Assembly: GCF_014279655.1 (NCBI RefSeq)
Contig: NZ_CP047946.1
Span: 186,001 to 250,000 of the forward strand
Source of the DNA: Synechococcus sp. ROS8604
GTDB taxonomy: Bacteria > Cyanobacteriota > Cyanobacteriia > PCC-6307 > Cyanobiaceae
Direction of reading: 5' to 3'
Length of the DNA: 64,000 nucleotides
The position numbers and the translations under genes are program-made. Position 1 is the first letter of the stretch. Every line of letters starts with the position of its first letter. The notes below the pieces were generated by a model, which saw nothing but the letters and a program-made list of their open reading frames with translations, had not been told where the DNA came from and did no database searches. This document shows positions 45,295 to 53,236 of the stretch, one piece after another.

Positions 45295-45945
45295 ATGATG
45301 GAGAGCTTCTCTAATCTTTTTGGCCGATTGGTATCTAAGCCTGTTGAATCTTGTCCATCGCAAGTTCAAGATCTTGGCGATGGATTCTCTTTGGAGTCCA
45401 TTGAAATCGTTCGGAATGTCAAGTGCTTCCTCGCAGATGACAAGATGCAAGTTGCATTGTTCGGCTCACCCTCGCCATATCCCGACGGTTGGCTCGTCAA
45501 TCTCCCGTGGAATCAGGTGTTCCGTTCTTATCCGTACGAGGTGCCTTTAGATCAGAGCCTTTCACTGCAAGAGGTCCAGACCCTTGTTCCTTTTGTGGAA
45601 GGTCTCTGCAACGCCCCGCAGACCAGCGAACAATCTTTCCCCAACCAAGACAAGGAGGTCAACTTGAACCTTAAAGACATTGTTTCTTTTATTTCAGAAT
45701 CTGAAACTATTCCGGCCGGGCAGGTTAGAAAAGTTGCTCTAGCTTTCTTGGACAAGATGGGTGAAGCCGTAGACAATGGAGAAAAAATTACTGCTCCAGG
45801 CTATGTGTTGAATCCACGCACTATTTCTGCAAAGGAAGCAGATGGTGACAAGCCTGCTAGGCCTGAGACCAAAGTTGCTACCTTCAGGCGCCGCCCTGTA
45901 AAGCAAGACAATCAGGAGTTCAAGGCGTGGACGGGTGATGTTTAG
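45295..45945 (+). CDS. Protein with unknown N-terminal domain and HU-like C-terminal domain
   Basis: A 216 aa protein from the ATG at MMESFSNLFGRLV. Residues ~25-115 (IEIVRNVKCFLADDKMQVALFG, YPDGWLVNLPWNQVFRSYPYEVPL) match no family I recognise. Residues ~120-210 are the same HU-like domain as in the preceding gene (LNLKDIVSFISESETIPAGQ, LDKMGEAVDNGEKITAPGY, PRTISAKEADGDKPARPETK). It is followed by a hairpin with a T-run. A role in DNA binding is possible, not shown. Confidence 0.6.
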   Translation: MMESFSNLFGRLVSKPVESCPSQVQDLGDGFSLESIEIVRNVKCFLADDKMQVALFGSPSPYPDGWLVNLPWNQVFRSYPYEVPLDQSLSLQEVQTLVPFVEGLCNAPQTSEQSFPNQDKEVNLNLKDIVSFISESETIPAGQVRKVALAFLDKMGEAVDNGEKITAPGYVLNPRTISAKEADGDKPARPETKVATFRRRPVKQDNQEFKAWTGDV

Positions 45946-45995
45946 TTGTTAGGTGATTTTCATGTCCATTTGTTTGGACAAAGATTTTTTTCTTT

Positions 45996-46038
45996 GATCC
46001 GTGACTCAGGGCATGTTCTCCTTGATCACGGGTCTTTT
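45996..46038 (+). terminator. Putative terminator after the HU-like genes
   Basis: GATCCGTGA pairs with TCACGGGTC (one G-U pair) around a 21-base loop, followed by TTTT. It lies about 50 bp after the stop at 45945. Confidence 0.6.
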
Positions 46039-46356
46039 ATTGTTTGAATTCACTTGTCTTTTTCTGGAAATCATCGTCATTGGTTTTAAGTAACCCAATT
46101 CCTTCGGTAGCGGCTTCTGATCCTTCCGCTCTTTGCTCTGATGCTGAAGGTTGTGTTTCCGATGTTGATCACAACGAAGAAGGTCCTTTTGCTCGCCCTA
46201 TTCATCCCATTAGTCTTGGATTGTTTATGCGCTCCATGGGCTTGATAGCGGCGCCTTTGATCGCTTGAACGAATTGTTGTTATCGCTGCGGATCCGTAAC
46301 CCCAGTGAGTTGATTGCTGCTACTCAGCCTTACTTGAGTTTGCGCGTGGATGGTTT

Positions 46357-46678
46357 TTGGTGGTCATTGAGAGTTCTGCGTCTCTCCAGGCAGATCAGCA
46401 TGCCTTCCCCAAGGCGTTGGTGAGCGCTGGCCGCTTCCCCTCAGTGAGTGCTGGGTTGCAGGTCTTGCTGCAGCAGTGCGCCAATGGGCCCTTTCTCTCT
46501 GGCGATCAACTGCGGGCCAGATTGGCTGTGGTTTTCGTTATATGGCTCTGGATCGTGCCGTCTATTGGTTTCGTCCACCAGCTGAACAGCGAGACATCCA
46601 GGTGCTTTCCGTGCCGGCGGGCAAGACCACCAGCGCCGCGTGTTGGTGCGGCTGTTGCAAAACAGCGTTAAGGCCTGA
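46357..46678 (+). pseudogene. ParD-ParE toxin-antitoxin remnant
   Basis: One frame reads SLQADQHAFPKALVSAGRFPSVSAGLQVLLQQC, the ParD antitoxin pattern (xxFxxxxVxxGRxxSxSExxxxxLxLL) with the usual SEVVR weakened. Other frames continue RYMALDRAVYWFRPPAEQRDIQVLSV and then GGQDHQRRVLVRLLQNSVKA to a TGA, which is the second half of a ParE/RelE-fold toxin. At least two frame changes are needed, and the ParE N-terminus is missing. Sequence from 46130 to 46356 looks like an older broken ORF I cannot name. Confidence 0.6.
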
Positions 46679-46726
46679 GCCTGCCTTGTCCACTCAGTAG
46701 AGCTCTGATGGATCTTGGCTGCACGC

Positions 46727-47176
46727 TCATGCTGACGATGTTCCGTTGAGTTTTAGCCGTTGCAGATCACCGAAACGTTCGAAGTCGCGATCAAAGCTCA
46801 CAAGGCGCCAACCGTTGCTGATAGCCAGCGCTGCAAGGTAGGCATCGGTGCAAAGCCGGGCTGAGAGATCGCCCTCGCGCATCAGTTGGTGGAACACATC
46901 CCAGCCATCGCTGGCAGGGGTCGTGAGGCTTACCCCCGGTTGTTGGCACAACGCTTGAAGGATGGCAGAAGCCTCATGCATGGTTTTGACGGCTGGACCC
47001 ATCAACTTGGGTTGGCTCAACAGGCGCACCAGGCCCAAGGCCGTGACCGTGCAGAAGTGCACCTGCTCAGCAGCCTGATGCTCCCAGTAGTCCAGAGCTG
47101 GCTGATGATGGAAGTGATCAGGGGTTGCCAGTGCCAGCCACACATTGAGATCCGGAAGATCGGCGTTGCTGCTCAC
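46727..47176 (-). CDS. vapC: VapC-type PIN-domain toxin
   Basis: A 149 aa PIN ribonuclease: LPDLNVWLALATPDH carries the first acidic residue, TALGLVRLLSQPK is the second helix region, and CTDAYLAALAISNGWRLVSFDRDFERF gives the later acidic residues (D in TDAYLAA and in SFDRDF). It would cleave RNA when freed from its antitoxin. It overlaps the antitoxin gene by 4 bp (ATGA). A partial degraded copy of this pair lies at 60590-60945. Confidence 0.9.
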   Translation of the reverse strand: MSSNADLPDLNVWLALATPDHFHHQPALDYWEHQAAEQVHFCTVTALGLVRLLSQPKLMGPAVKTMHEASAILQALCQQPGVSLTTPASDGWDVFHQLMREGDLSARLCTDAYLAALAISNGWRLVSFDRDFERFGDLQRLKLNGTSSA

Positions 47177-47412
47177 GGTTCGAGCAGGTCAAAGAGGTCT
47201 GCGTTGCTGGTAGTGCTGGAATCAAAAGCAAGGTGGCCCTCAACCTTTGGGAGATGGCTAGCAGTGCGCGTTGTTGGTCTCGTTCGCTTTGGTGCCGTGA
47301 GCCCTTGTTCCACGTAGCTCTGCAAGAGCTGTTTGAGCGTGATCTTTTCACTGGCGGCCCTGGCTTTGAGCCGCGCAAAGAGAGGGTCCGGTAACTCAAG
47401 GGTGGTCCGCAT
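47173..47412 (-). CDS. vapB: RHH-type antitoxin of the VapC at 46727
   Basis: A 79 aa protein starting MRTTLELPDPLFARLKARAASEKITLKQLLQSYVE, a ribbon-helix-helix N-terminus (beta-strand TTLEL then two helices). The C-terminal tail (STTSNADLFDLLEP) would wrap the toxin. It precedes the toxin gene and overlaps it by 4 bp. A perfect palindrome 17 bp upstream of its start is a good candidate for autoregulation. Confidence 0.88.
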   Translation of the reverse strand: MRTTLELPDPLFARLKARAASEKITLKQLLQSYVEQGLTAPKRTRPTTRTASHLPKVEGHLAFDSSTTSNADLFDLLEP

Positions 47413-47428
47413 TGCTCTTTGAGGCTTT

Positions 47429-47450
47429 GATGCGCATATTAATGCGCATC
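47429..47450. promoter_or_regulatory. Palindromic operator upstream of vapB
   Basis: Perfect 9-bp arms GATGCGCAT and ATGCGCATC separated by ATTA, located 17 bp before the antitoxin start. Ribbon-helix-helix antitoxins with their toxin typically bind such palindromes in their own promoter. Binding is inferred. Confidence 0.65.
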
Positions 47451-47712
47451 ACCAGTTGTGTTGTTATTTGCATGCCTATTGGCTCTCTCTTCTTTCGATC
47501 TCTGATCGGCTTGATTGATTTTCAAGATTGCTGGAGTTGGCCTGTGAAGGTGTTCGCTGATGTTGGTTCGCCTGAGGGTGGTGTCTCTGTTCAGGCTGGG
47601 CTCGCGGAGTCGGGACGTGACAAGGATGAAGCCGCATTCGCCTCGCTTGAAGAGCATTGGATGGCTTCGTCTTGCTGCTTCGCTTAAAGTGATTTGAGAT
47701 GAGTGATGTTTG

Positions 47713-47958
47713 ATGCGCACCACTCTCCAGCTCGATGACGATGTGCTCGCCGCAGCGCGCGTTCTGGCCCGTCAGCGTCAAAGCACGATCGGTGATGTGA
47801 TCAGCGACCTAGCCAGGCAGGCCCTATCCAGGTCAGCAGACGGAGGAGTACAGAACGTTTTGGAGCAACGCTCTAGATTGCCGCAATTACCGATGAAGGC
47901 TTCTGGTGGCGTCGTTGATTTGGAGCTTGTGAATCAGTTGCGCGATCAAGAGGCTTGA
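47713..47958 (+). CDS. RHH-type antitoxin (VapB-like)
   Basis: An 81 aa protein: MRTTLQLDDDVLAAARVLARQRQSTIGDVISDLARQAL is a ribbon-helix-helix (Arc/MetJ-type) domain and the rest a toxin-binding tail (VVDLELVNQLRDQEA). The start ATG at 47713 is preferred over an upstream TTG. Its stop overlaps the toxin start (TGATG). The partner toxin is interrupted by a stop codon, so the antitoxin may now be an orphan. Confidence 0.85.
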   Translation: MRTTLQLDDDVLAAARVLARQRQSTIGDVISDLARQALSRSADGGVQNVLEQRSRLPQLPMKASGGVVDLELVNQLRDQEA

Positions 47959-48344
47959 TGGCCGAACGGATTGCTTTGTCGGATGTGAATGTGCTGATCG
48001 CTTTGATCGATCCCAGGCACGTGCACCACGAGCCATCCCACCGCTGGTTTCAGGCCCATGGCGGTCATGGCTGGGCTACTTGCCCCCTCACTCAGAACGC
48101 GCTGTTGCGGATTCTCGGGAACCCGCGATATCCCAACAGCCCTGGTGGGCCGGATGCTCTGTCTTGGGATGCCGCTGGCATCTTTGAGGCAGAAGCACTG
48201 CTTCACCACGGGTAAATCACGGATGCATATCTTCTTGGGTTGGCAGTTCATCACCAAGGAACGCTTGTCAGCTTTGACTCACGTCTCAGCTCTAAAGTCG
48301 TCTGCGGAGGGTCTCAGGCCTTGCAGTTGATTGATCCAGGCTGA
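47958..48344 (+). pseudogene. VapC-type PIN toxin with an internal stop
   Basis: The first 85 codons read SDVNVLIALIDPRHVHHEPSHRWF and TQNALLRILGNPRYP, a PIN N-terminal half. At 48213 a TAA interrupts the same frame, which then continues ITDAYLLGLAVHHQGTLVSFDSRLSSKVV, the usual C-terminal half with the Asp residues of the active site, to a TGA at 48344. Except for the single TAA the gene looks intact, so this is a recent inactivation or a rare read-through. Confidence 0.8.
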
Positions 48345-48478
48345 TGACCCGAGTCCGCTCTGTTCGTAACAGTCAGCAGCCACTTCTCGGTCATGAGGTG
48401 GTCATTTGGAGCTCAACATGCCCCCGCTTGCTGAGAAGGTTGAGCGCTCAGAAAACGTGCAGGGCCAGTAACAGCTTT

Positions 48479-48506
48479 CTTAGTTTAGTTTGCGGACTAA
48501 GCTAAG
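48479..48506. promoter_or_regulatory. Inverted repeat upstream of the Phd antitoxin gene
   Basis: CTTAGTTTAG and CTAAGCTAAG form a 10-bp inverted repeat (9 of 10 positions paired) with an 8-bp spacer, 24 bp before the antitoxin start. A likely operator for autoregulation by the Phd/VapC-type complex, by analogy with known modules. Confidence 0.55.
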
Positions 48507-48529
48507 AGCTAGTGATTGGCGCGGCTGTG

Positions 48530-48823
48530 ATGAAAAATCCGAATGTGTCCCAGCAGCGGTTGGTCAACGTGCACCAAGCCAAGACCCACCTCTCGCGCCT
48601 GATGGATGAAGCCCGCGCGGGCGAGACGATCGTGCTTGCCAAGGCCGGACGGCCCTGGGCGCGTTTGATGCCCTTGGAGCCGCCTCCGGCGCAGCGCATC
48701 CCAGGCCGGTTGAGTGGCCTGGGCTCTTTGCTGCATCCTGAAGCCCTGCTCGAGCCGCTCGCTCTCGAGGAATTGGCGGACTGGGACGCTAGCTCCTTGC
48801 CTCAGACTCCACCATTGCCATGA
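48530..48823 (+). CDS. Phd/YefM-type antitoxin
   Basis: A 97 aa protein from MKNPNVSQQRLVNVHQAKTHLSRLMDEARAGETIVLAKAGRPWARLMPL, the Phd/YefM N-terminal DNA-binding domain, with a tail GLGSLLHPEALLEPLALEELADWD that would bind the toxin. It overlaps the toxin gene by 4 bp. An earlier ATG (48512) lies close to the inverted repeat and is less likely. Confidence 0.87.
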   Translation: MKNPNVSQQRLVNVHQAKTHLSRLMDEARAGETIVLAKAGRPWARLMPLEPPPAQRIPGRLSGLGSLLHPEALLEPLALEELADWDASSLPQTPPLP

Positions 48824-49224
48824 CGGCCAGTACGGGTTATCTGCTCGACAGTCATGTGCTGCTGTGGTGGTGGTTCGATCCGCAGCGAATGCCTGAGGGG
48901 GTGCTGGCCCTTCTCTCCAATCCGGAAACGCCGATCGTCGTCAGTTCAGCGTCTGTCTGGGAGCTCAGCATCAAGCACCACCAGGGCAAGTTGCCGGAGT
49001 TGGAGCATGCGATCACCGATCTACCGGCCTTGCTTCGTGCTGATGGGTTTCAGATCCTCTCGATTGCGATCAACCATGCCTTGCGAGCGGGCGCCTATTG
49101 CCAGCTCCATCGCGACCCTTTTGATCGCATGCTTGCAGCTCAGGCAGAGCTCGAGCAGCTTGTGCTGATTACGGCTGATTCGCAACTCTCGGCCTTCCCT
49201 TGCCGTCAACTTTGGGAGGGCTGA
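48820..49224 (+). CDS. vapC: PIN-domain toxin paired with Phd antitoxin
   Basis: A 134 aa PIN ribonuclease: YLLDSHVLLWWWFDPQRM (first Asp), VSSASVWELSIKHHQGKLP (Glu region), RDPFDRMLAAQAELEQLVLITADSQLSAFP (RDPFDRMLAAQA is characteristic of this PIN subgroup). Appears intact and complete with its antitoxin, so it is probably an active type II module. Confidence 0.9.
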   Translation: MTASTGYLLDSHVLLWWWFDPQRMPEGVLALLSNPETPIVVSSASVWELSIKHHQGKLPELEHAITDLPALLRADGFQILSIAINHALRAGAYCQLHRDPFDRMLAAQAELEQLVLITADSQLSAFPCRQLWEG

Positions 49225-49559
49225 ATTCAAAAGATTGCAGAGGAACCTGTGCGTCTGCAGATCGCTTCCAGAGCAGTTGCTTCATGGTAAGAAGCAACTT
49301 GGCTGTTCATAAAACGTCTCAGCGGAAAGCCTTGAACGAGAATCAAGCGATGGGCTTTCAAGGCGAAATATTAATCAGAGAACCACTATCAAAAGCCAGA
49401 ATTTTATTACAATAAAATTTTATCAGCTGATTCTTTAAATGCCTTAGTTAATAACTTTGCGTCAAAGCTTAACTCGAATCAATTAACAGCTCCAGCAATT
49501 AGAGATAAATTTCTCCTGTGAGCAAACCGGATTTAACCATGGAACGAAGCCTTCTCGGC
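49225..49559. other. Intergenic region, no gene recognised
   Basis: No supported ORF between the PIN toxin and the duplicated segment. Mixed composition, becoming AT-rich. Confidence 0.4.
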
Positions 49560-49880
49560 TTTGAGGCAAGCGATGCTTCAAGATCCATATCATTCCGCCT
49601 TGGATGAGCGAATATTAAAGTTGACCAGGAACTCAACCAGATCGAACGCTTGCTCGATCAACTTGAAGCCAAGGCGTCAACAGTGGCTTTCATTGATAAT
49701 AAGATAACGTTTCTTTGGAAGCTTCTTCAAGTATTGCATATGTTTATTAACCTTTTCTATTAAATCTAAAGATCGTGAATCGATTAATGAGTTTGATGCA
49801 AGCGTTGAAAGCGCCGTAAGGCATTTTGCTGTCTGCGAGCGATTTGTGTGAGAGCAGGATTATCTTTTGTGGGCGAGGCC
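49560..49880 (+). repeat. Degenerate copy of the 26955-27340 segment
   Basis: About 300 bp match the end of the TPR gene at 26322, its spacer and the end of the convergent coiled-coil gene (for example GATCATTCCGCCTTGGATGA and GATGCAAGCGTTGAAAGCGC occur in both places). The copy lacks about 65 bp found in the source and has many substitutions, so no ORF survives. Plus orientation matches the source. Confidence 0.85.
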
Positions 49881-50174
49881 GGTGATTTTCAGGGAAGGTG
49901 TCACTCGTTGGCTGCCACTCAGGCGGCCTGAATTAAAAATAGAGCCTGGATCGACTCGGGATCTTCTGTTGGCTTCTCGATCCACACTTCTTCCGGTTGA
50001 CGCCAGCAGCGAATGTGCCGGCTCCGCTGTGCCGCTGATGGGGCATGACGAATTTGATGCCGCTGAGGCGGGGCCCCCTGGTGTACGGATGAGAGGGGTG
50101 ACATCTTTCCTGAACCGGGGGGCGGCAAGTTTAAGTATTGGAACTCACTAGTTTGTTTAGCCATGTGAACCCGA
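49881..50174. other. GC-rich spacer without a recognised gene
   Basis: Overlapping ORFs on both strands (49867-50151 plus, 49919-50242 minus) have no family motif. The sequence is GC-rich and may be the relic of a gene, but I cannot name it. Confidence 0.3.
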
Positions 50175-51581
50175 TCATGTGGATGGCCGACTGCCCGGGA
50201 TGGGTTTTGTGGAGTTGTCGAATTGCTTGGAATGATCGGCAATGAGACGTTGGTAAAGGTTTTCTATCTTCCTGGCACAATCCTGATTGCTGGGGATGAA
50301 ATCTGATGGCATTGGAATGCCTTTTCTCCGTTGGTATGTCCATCGAAAGAAAGGTCCTTCTTCAAGGCCTTCTCTTAGAGACTTGCCCCAATGCTCCGGA
50401 TGGGCCATGGGCAGTGTGAAAACGCCTTCGTGGTCGCTCAGTCCTGCAAGACCACCTGCATCGGTGATGATGATGGGGAGGCCATAAGCAAGAGCCTCTC
50501 GGGCAACGAAGCCGTACACTTCTTGCCAAAGAGAAGGCATGGCGACGACATCGAGTTGAGAAAATATCGATGACAAATCTTCCTTGTCGTAGGGTCCATT
50601 AAGTTTCAAGAGATTAGGATAGTTGTTGGCAATTTCAATAATTCTTTTTTGGCTTGATTGATCTCCTTGGTAGGTATCTGGAATAGGCCCATGAAGTTCA
50701 ACCTTCAACCACTTTTGGAGTTTTCCTTCTAAAAGTGCCTCGCAGAATCTTAGTTGGCCTTTATGGGGTGCAACGTTGCCGAGAATTCCGATGCGAATAC
50801 GTTCGCCAGGAGGCTCACCTGTTGATGTGTCACTGATTTCGTTCGCAAGTTGTCCACGAGGGAATGATAGGTTCAATCCGTTTTCGACAACACTTATCTT
50901 CTGGTTCATACCATGCTGATGAAGTATCGATGCGGTTTCTTTTGAAGGTGTGATGATAGCGCTGGCGTATTGCAGCATTTGATTGCTGTAACGTGCCCAT
51001 GCGGATTTAAGGCTGATCCTGGGAGTGTTTTTATCTTTTATTGTTGCAATCTGCGTATAATAATCTGCAGATTCCAAGCTTTTTGATGTTTGATCTGAGG
51101 ATTTTAATGAATTTTGTTCCCACTTGTCGTGATCATCGGGTCCGATAATTGAATGCTCAGAGTCGAACAGTGAGCATTGTGGGTCGATGCACCAGTAATC
51201 GTGCAGTGTGACAACGGTAGGTACTAATTTACTGCAACTGCGGACTGCTCGAATTCCGAAGAAGAGATTATGGTGGAAGTCAATAATATCAAGCTGATTG
51301 TGGTTAATCCAGTCCCTTAAAATAATCTCAGCCTGAGGTACGCGTTGAAAATCAAATAGGCATCGCGTATCAGAGTAATTGTAGTTTGTTTGGTCAATCT
51401 GAAGACTTCCCTCTTTCCATCCTTTGGCATTGTATTGATTGTCAGTGCCTTTTTCGTTGATGCAGTGAATAAAGACTTGATGCCCGTATTCAGATAAAAG
51501 TTTCGCCAATCCTGAAACATGTGTTTCTAGGCCGCCTCGATGATCTTTCCCCCAGGCAAAGCAAACGATTCCGATTTTCAT
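50175..51581 (-). CDS. GT4 (group 1) glycosyltransferase
   Basis: A 468 aa GT-B enzyme: MKIGIVCFAWGKDHRGGLETHVSGLAKLL with the GG loop, DIIDFHHNLFFGIRAVRSC, VTLHDYWCIDPQCSL and YASAIITPSKETASILHQHG in the acceptor half. The donor half has RIGILGNVAPHKGQLRFCEALL, FSQLDVVAMPSLWQEVYGFVAREALAYGLPIIITDAGGLAG with the catalytic E-x7-E-like end. It likely transfers one sugar in glycan assembly. Transcribed in the same direction as the Wzc operon, 198 bp downstream of its last gene. Confidence 0.9.
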   Translation of the reverse strand: MKIGIVCFAWGKDHRGGLETHVSGLAKLLSEYGHQVFIHCINEKGTDNQYNAKGWKEGSLQIDQTNYNYSDTRCLFDFQRVPQAEIILRDWINHNQLDIIDFHHNLFFGIRAVRSCSKLVPTVVTLHDYWCIDPQCSLFDSEHSIIGPDDHDKWEQNSLKSSDQTSKSLESADYYTQIATIKDKNTPRISLKSAWARYSNQMLQYASAIITPSKETASILHQHGMNQKISVVENGLNLSFPRGQLANEISDTSTGEPPGERIRIGILGNVAPHKGQLRFCEALLEGKLQKWLKVELHGPIPDTYQGDQSSQKRIIEIANNYPNLLKLNGPYDKEDLSSIFSQLDVVAMPSLWQEVYGFVAREALAYGLPIIITDAGGLAGLSDHEGVFTLPMAHPEHWGKSLREGLEEGPFFRWTYQRRKGIPMPSDFIPSNQDCARKIENLYQRLIADHSKQFDNSTKPIPGSRPST

Positions 51582-51734
51582 GGATTAGGGATTTCAGCGA
51601 TCGAGGTATTTAGAATTTTCTCTGAAGTGAGACTTGCAGATTCATATCATTTTATGCAAGTAAGATAACTGTAGTCAATTGTGTAATGTATTGTTATGAG
51701 CCCCTTGAGATTTTTTCTGATCTGCTACACAGTC

Positions 51735-51770
51735 AATGAAGCGTTGCCTTCGTTGAATTACCGCTTCATT
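51735..51770 (-). terminator. Stem-loop downstream of the outer-membrane protein gene
   Basis: AATGAAGCG and CGCTTCATT form a perfect 9-bp inverted repeat with an 18-base loop, 9 bp after the stop of the 51779 gene. No T-run follows, so it may be a processing or stabilising hairpin rather than a terminator. Confidence 0.4.
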
Positions 51771-51778
51771 AACCGGAT

Positions 51779-53236
51779 TTAAAGCTTCACTTGGAAGGAT
51801 ACTTGCAGGCTAAGGCGAACGCGATCGGTTAATACCACGTTCGGCAAAGCGACCTTCTCCGGAAAACCTTCAATCGGTGTGACTTTGCAACCTGGATATT
51901 CACAATTGCGCACGATGCTTTCCACCATCGGGGTAATAAAGAGTCCCAGATCATAAAAAGGTCTCCAGCTTAAACCAGCGTTTAAGTTGCGCCCACTCCA
52001 TTCACCAATCAAATTCAGACCATCAACCACTTCGAGGGAGGCAGCCGCAATGGGATTGATTTGTCCGTAATCACTACCTGTTCTAAGTGCTCGTTTAAAG
52101 CGTTCGTTGCTGCAGGGATTTTTGGGTTTGAAGCCAAAGGTTTGACAGCCTGCATCTTTTAAAGCGCGAGTTTGATCTTGGAAGGTTTGTTCGATTGGTT
52201 TAAATTCTCCGTTGCCAATCCCAGCTGTCAGATAAAAATTGCGAAACCATTTGCTTGTATTTTCAGGTTTTTTGAGCCTGAATCGCTGACTGCCCACAAA
52301 ATAAAAATTGCGGGTCATATCTGAGAATGTAAAGTCTTTGCTGTCCCAGGTGATTAAGTTTTCAATGCCGGTTCGAAAGGATGTGTCGGGTCCAATTGCT
52401 TTTGAATAGTGCAGGCCGGTTTGAACTCCTTGCAGGGGTTTGTTTCTGTCGATGAGTTTTCCCTTGCTGCTTCCAATGGCGCCACTGATGGTTTCAGCAC
52501 TGGTGGTAATAAAAATTCCACCCCATTTTTGAGTGTCTCCAAATCCTAAATTAAAATAAGTACTGCCATTGGCTGTTTTATTCAAGGAATCTTGCCAGTT
52601 GGCAAAGGTGGTGAACGGTTCACAGGGGCCTTTGCCCAAGGTACAATCTGTACCTGTAATTACACCATCAACGATGAAACCCTGCGGTCCATAACCATTG
52701 GGGATGAGATAGCTGATATTCGGGTGCCAACGTTCATCTCTCAACAGACCTCGGGAACTGCCATAGGTGGGAGCTTCTTCTTCACGGGTTCGGTAGGCAA
52801 GTTGAATAGCACGCGTGCTGTCTTTGTTGTTTGTGTCTGGTTGCGGCATTGCATCTTCCGCGATCAGGTCTTCCTGTGGAACAAGCGTCCAGACCGGCTC
52901 GGAGTGAGGCGAAAGGTCGGTAATGTGTATGGAGTCAGATGCGTTGGGTAGAGGATCGGAAGGTTGTACCCGCTCCCAGTTCAACCCATTAGGTTCCTGG
53001 GAGATAGCAGAATTTGAGACAACAGGTAACTCAGGTAGGGGATGTGCCAACTCCCAGATCAAAGTGGTTTTTATAAGGTTGTCGGTTTCATTGGCACTCT
53101 TCGAGTGCATGTTTCCCTCCTCTGATGGCAGTTCTGGTAAGGGTTCAATTGGGAACCATTGCAAGTCCTGAGCCTTCGCTTGACCAGCGATGAGAACAAT
53201 GAAATAAGGCCAGATCCAGCGCGACAAATTAATCAT
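51779..53236 (-). CDS. Putative outer-membrane beta-barrel protein
   Basis: A 485 aa protein. The start is the ATG at MINLSRWIWPYFIVLIAGQAKAQ, a typical signal peptide with an AKA-Q cleavage site. The overlapping stop of the upstream phosphatase gene (ATGA) supports it. A proline/acid-rich N-terminal part (residues ~25-150) is followed by beta-strand-rich sequence with alternating aromatic residues (TYFNLGFGDTQKWGGIFITT, NFYLTAGIGNGEF, WRPFYDLGLFITPMVE). It ends in DRVRLSLQVSFQVKL, like the last strand of an outer-membrane barrel. It may be a porin-like or export component linked to Wzc and Wza. No exact family identified. Confidence 0.6.
   Translation of the reverse strand: MINLSRWIWPYFIVLIAGQAKAQDLQWFPIEPLPELPSEEGNMHSKSANETDNLIKTTLIWELAHPLPELPVVSNSAISQEPNGLNWERVQPSDPLPNASDSIHITDLSPHSEPVWTLVPQEDLIAEDAMPQPDTNNKDSTRAIQLAYRTREEEAPTYGSSRGLLRDERWHPNISYLIPNGYGPQGFIVDGVITGTDCTLGKGPCEPFTTFANWQDSLNKTANGSTYFNLGFGDTQKWGGIFITTSAETISGAIGSSKGKLIDRNKPLQGVQTGLHYSKAIGPDTSFRTGIENLITWDSKDFTFSDMTRNFYFVGSQRFRLKKPENTSKWFRNFYLTAGIGNGEFKPIEQTFQDQTRALKDAGCQTFGFKPKNPCSNERFKRALRTGSDYGQINPIAAASLEVVDGLNLIGEWSGRNLNAGLSWRPFYDLGLFITPMVESIVRNCEYPGCKVTPIEGFPEKVALPNVVLTDRVRLSLQVSFQVKL

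Noticed and set aside
47412-47723. 91- and 94-codon ORFs between the two vap modules
   Set aside because: They run over the palindromic operator and show no family motif.
34221-49560. Insertion sequence or integrase as the driver of the islands
   Set aside because: No transposase or integrase signature was found in any frame, and no clear terminal inverted repeats were seen.
49867-50242. Overlapping ORFs on both strands in a GC-rich spacer
   Set aside because: No recognisable domain on either strand and both end in neighbouring features.
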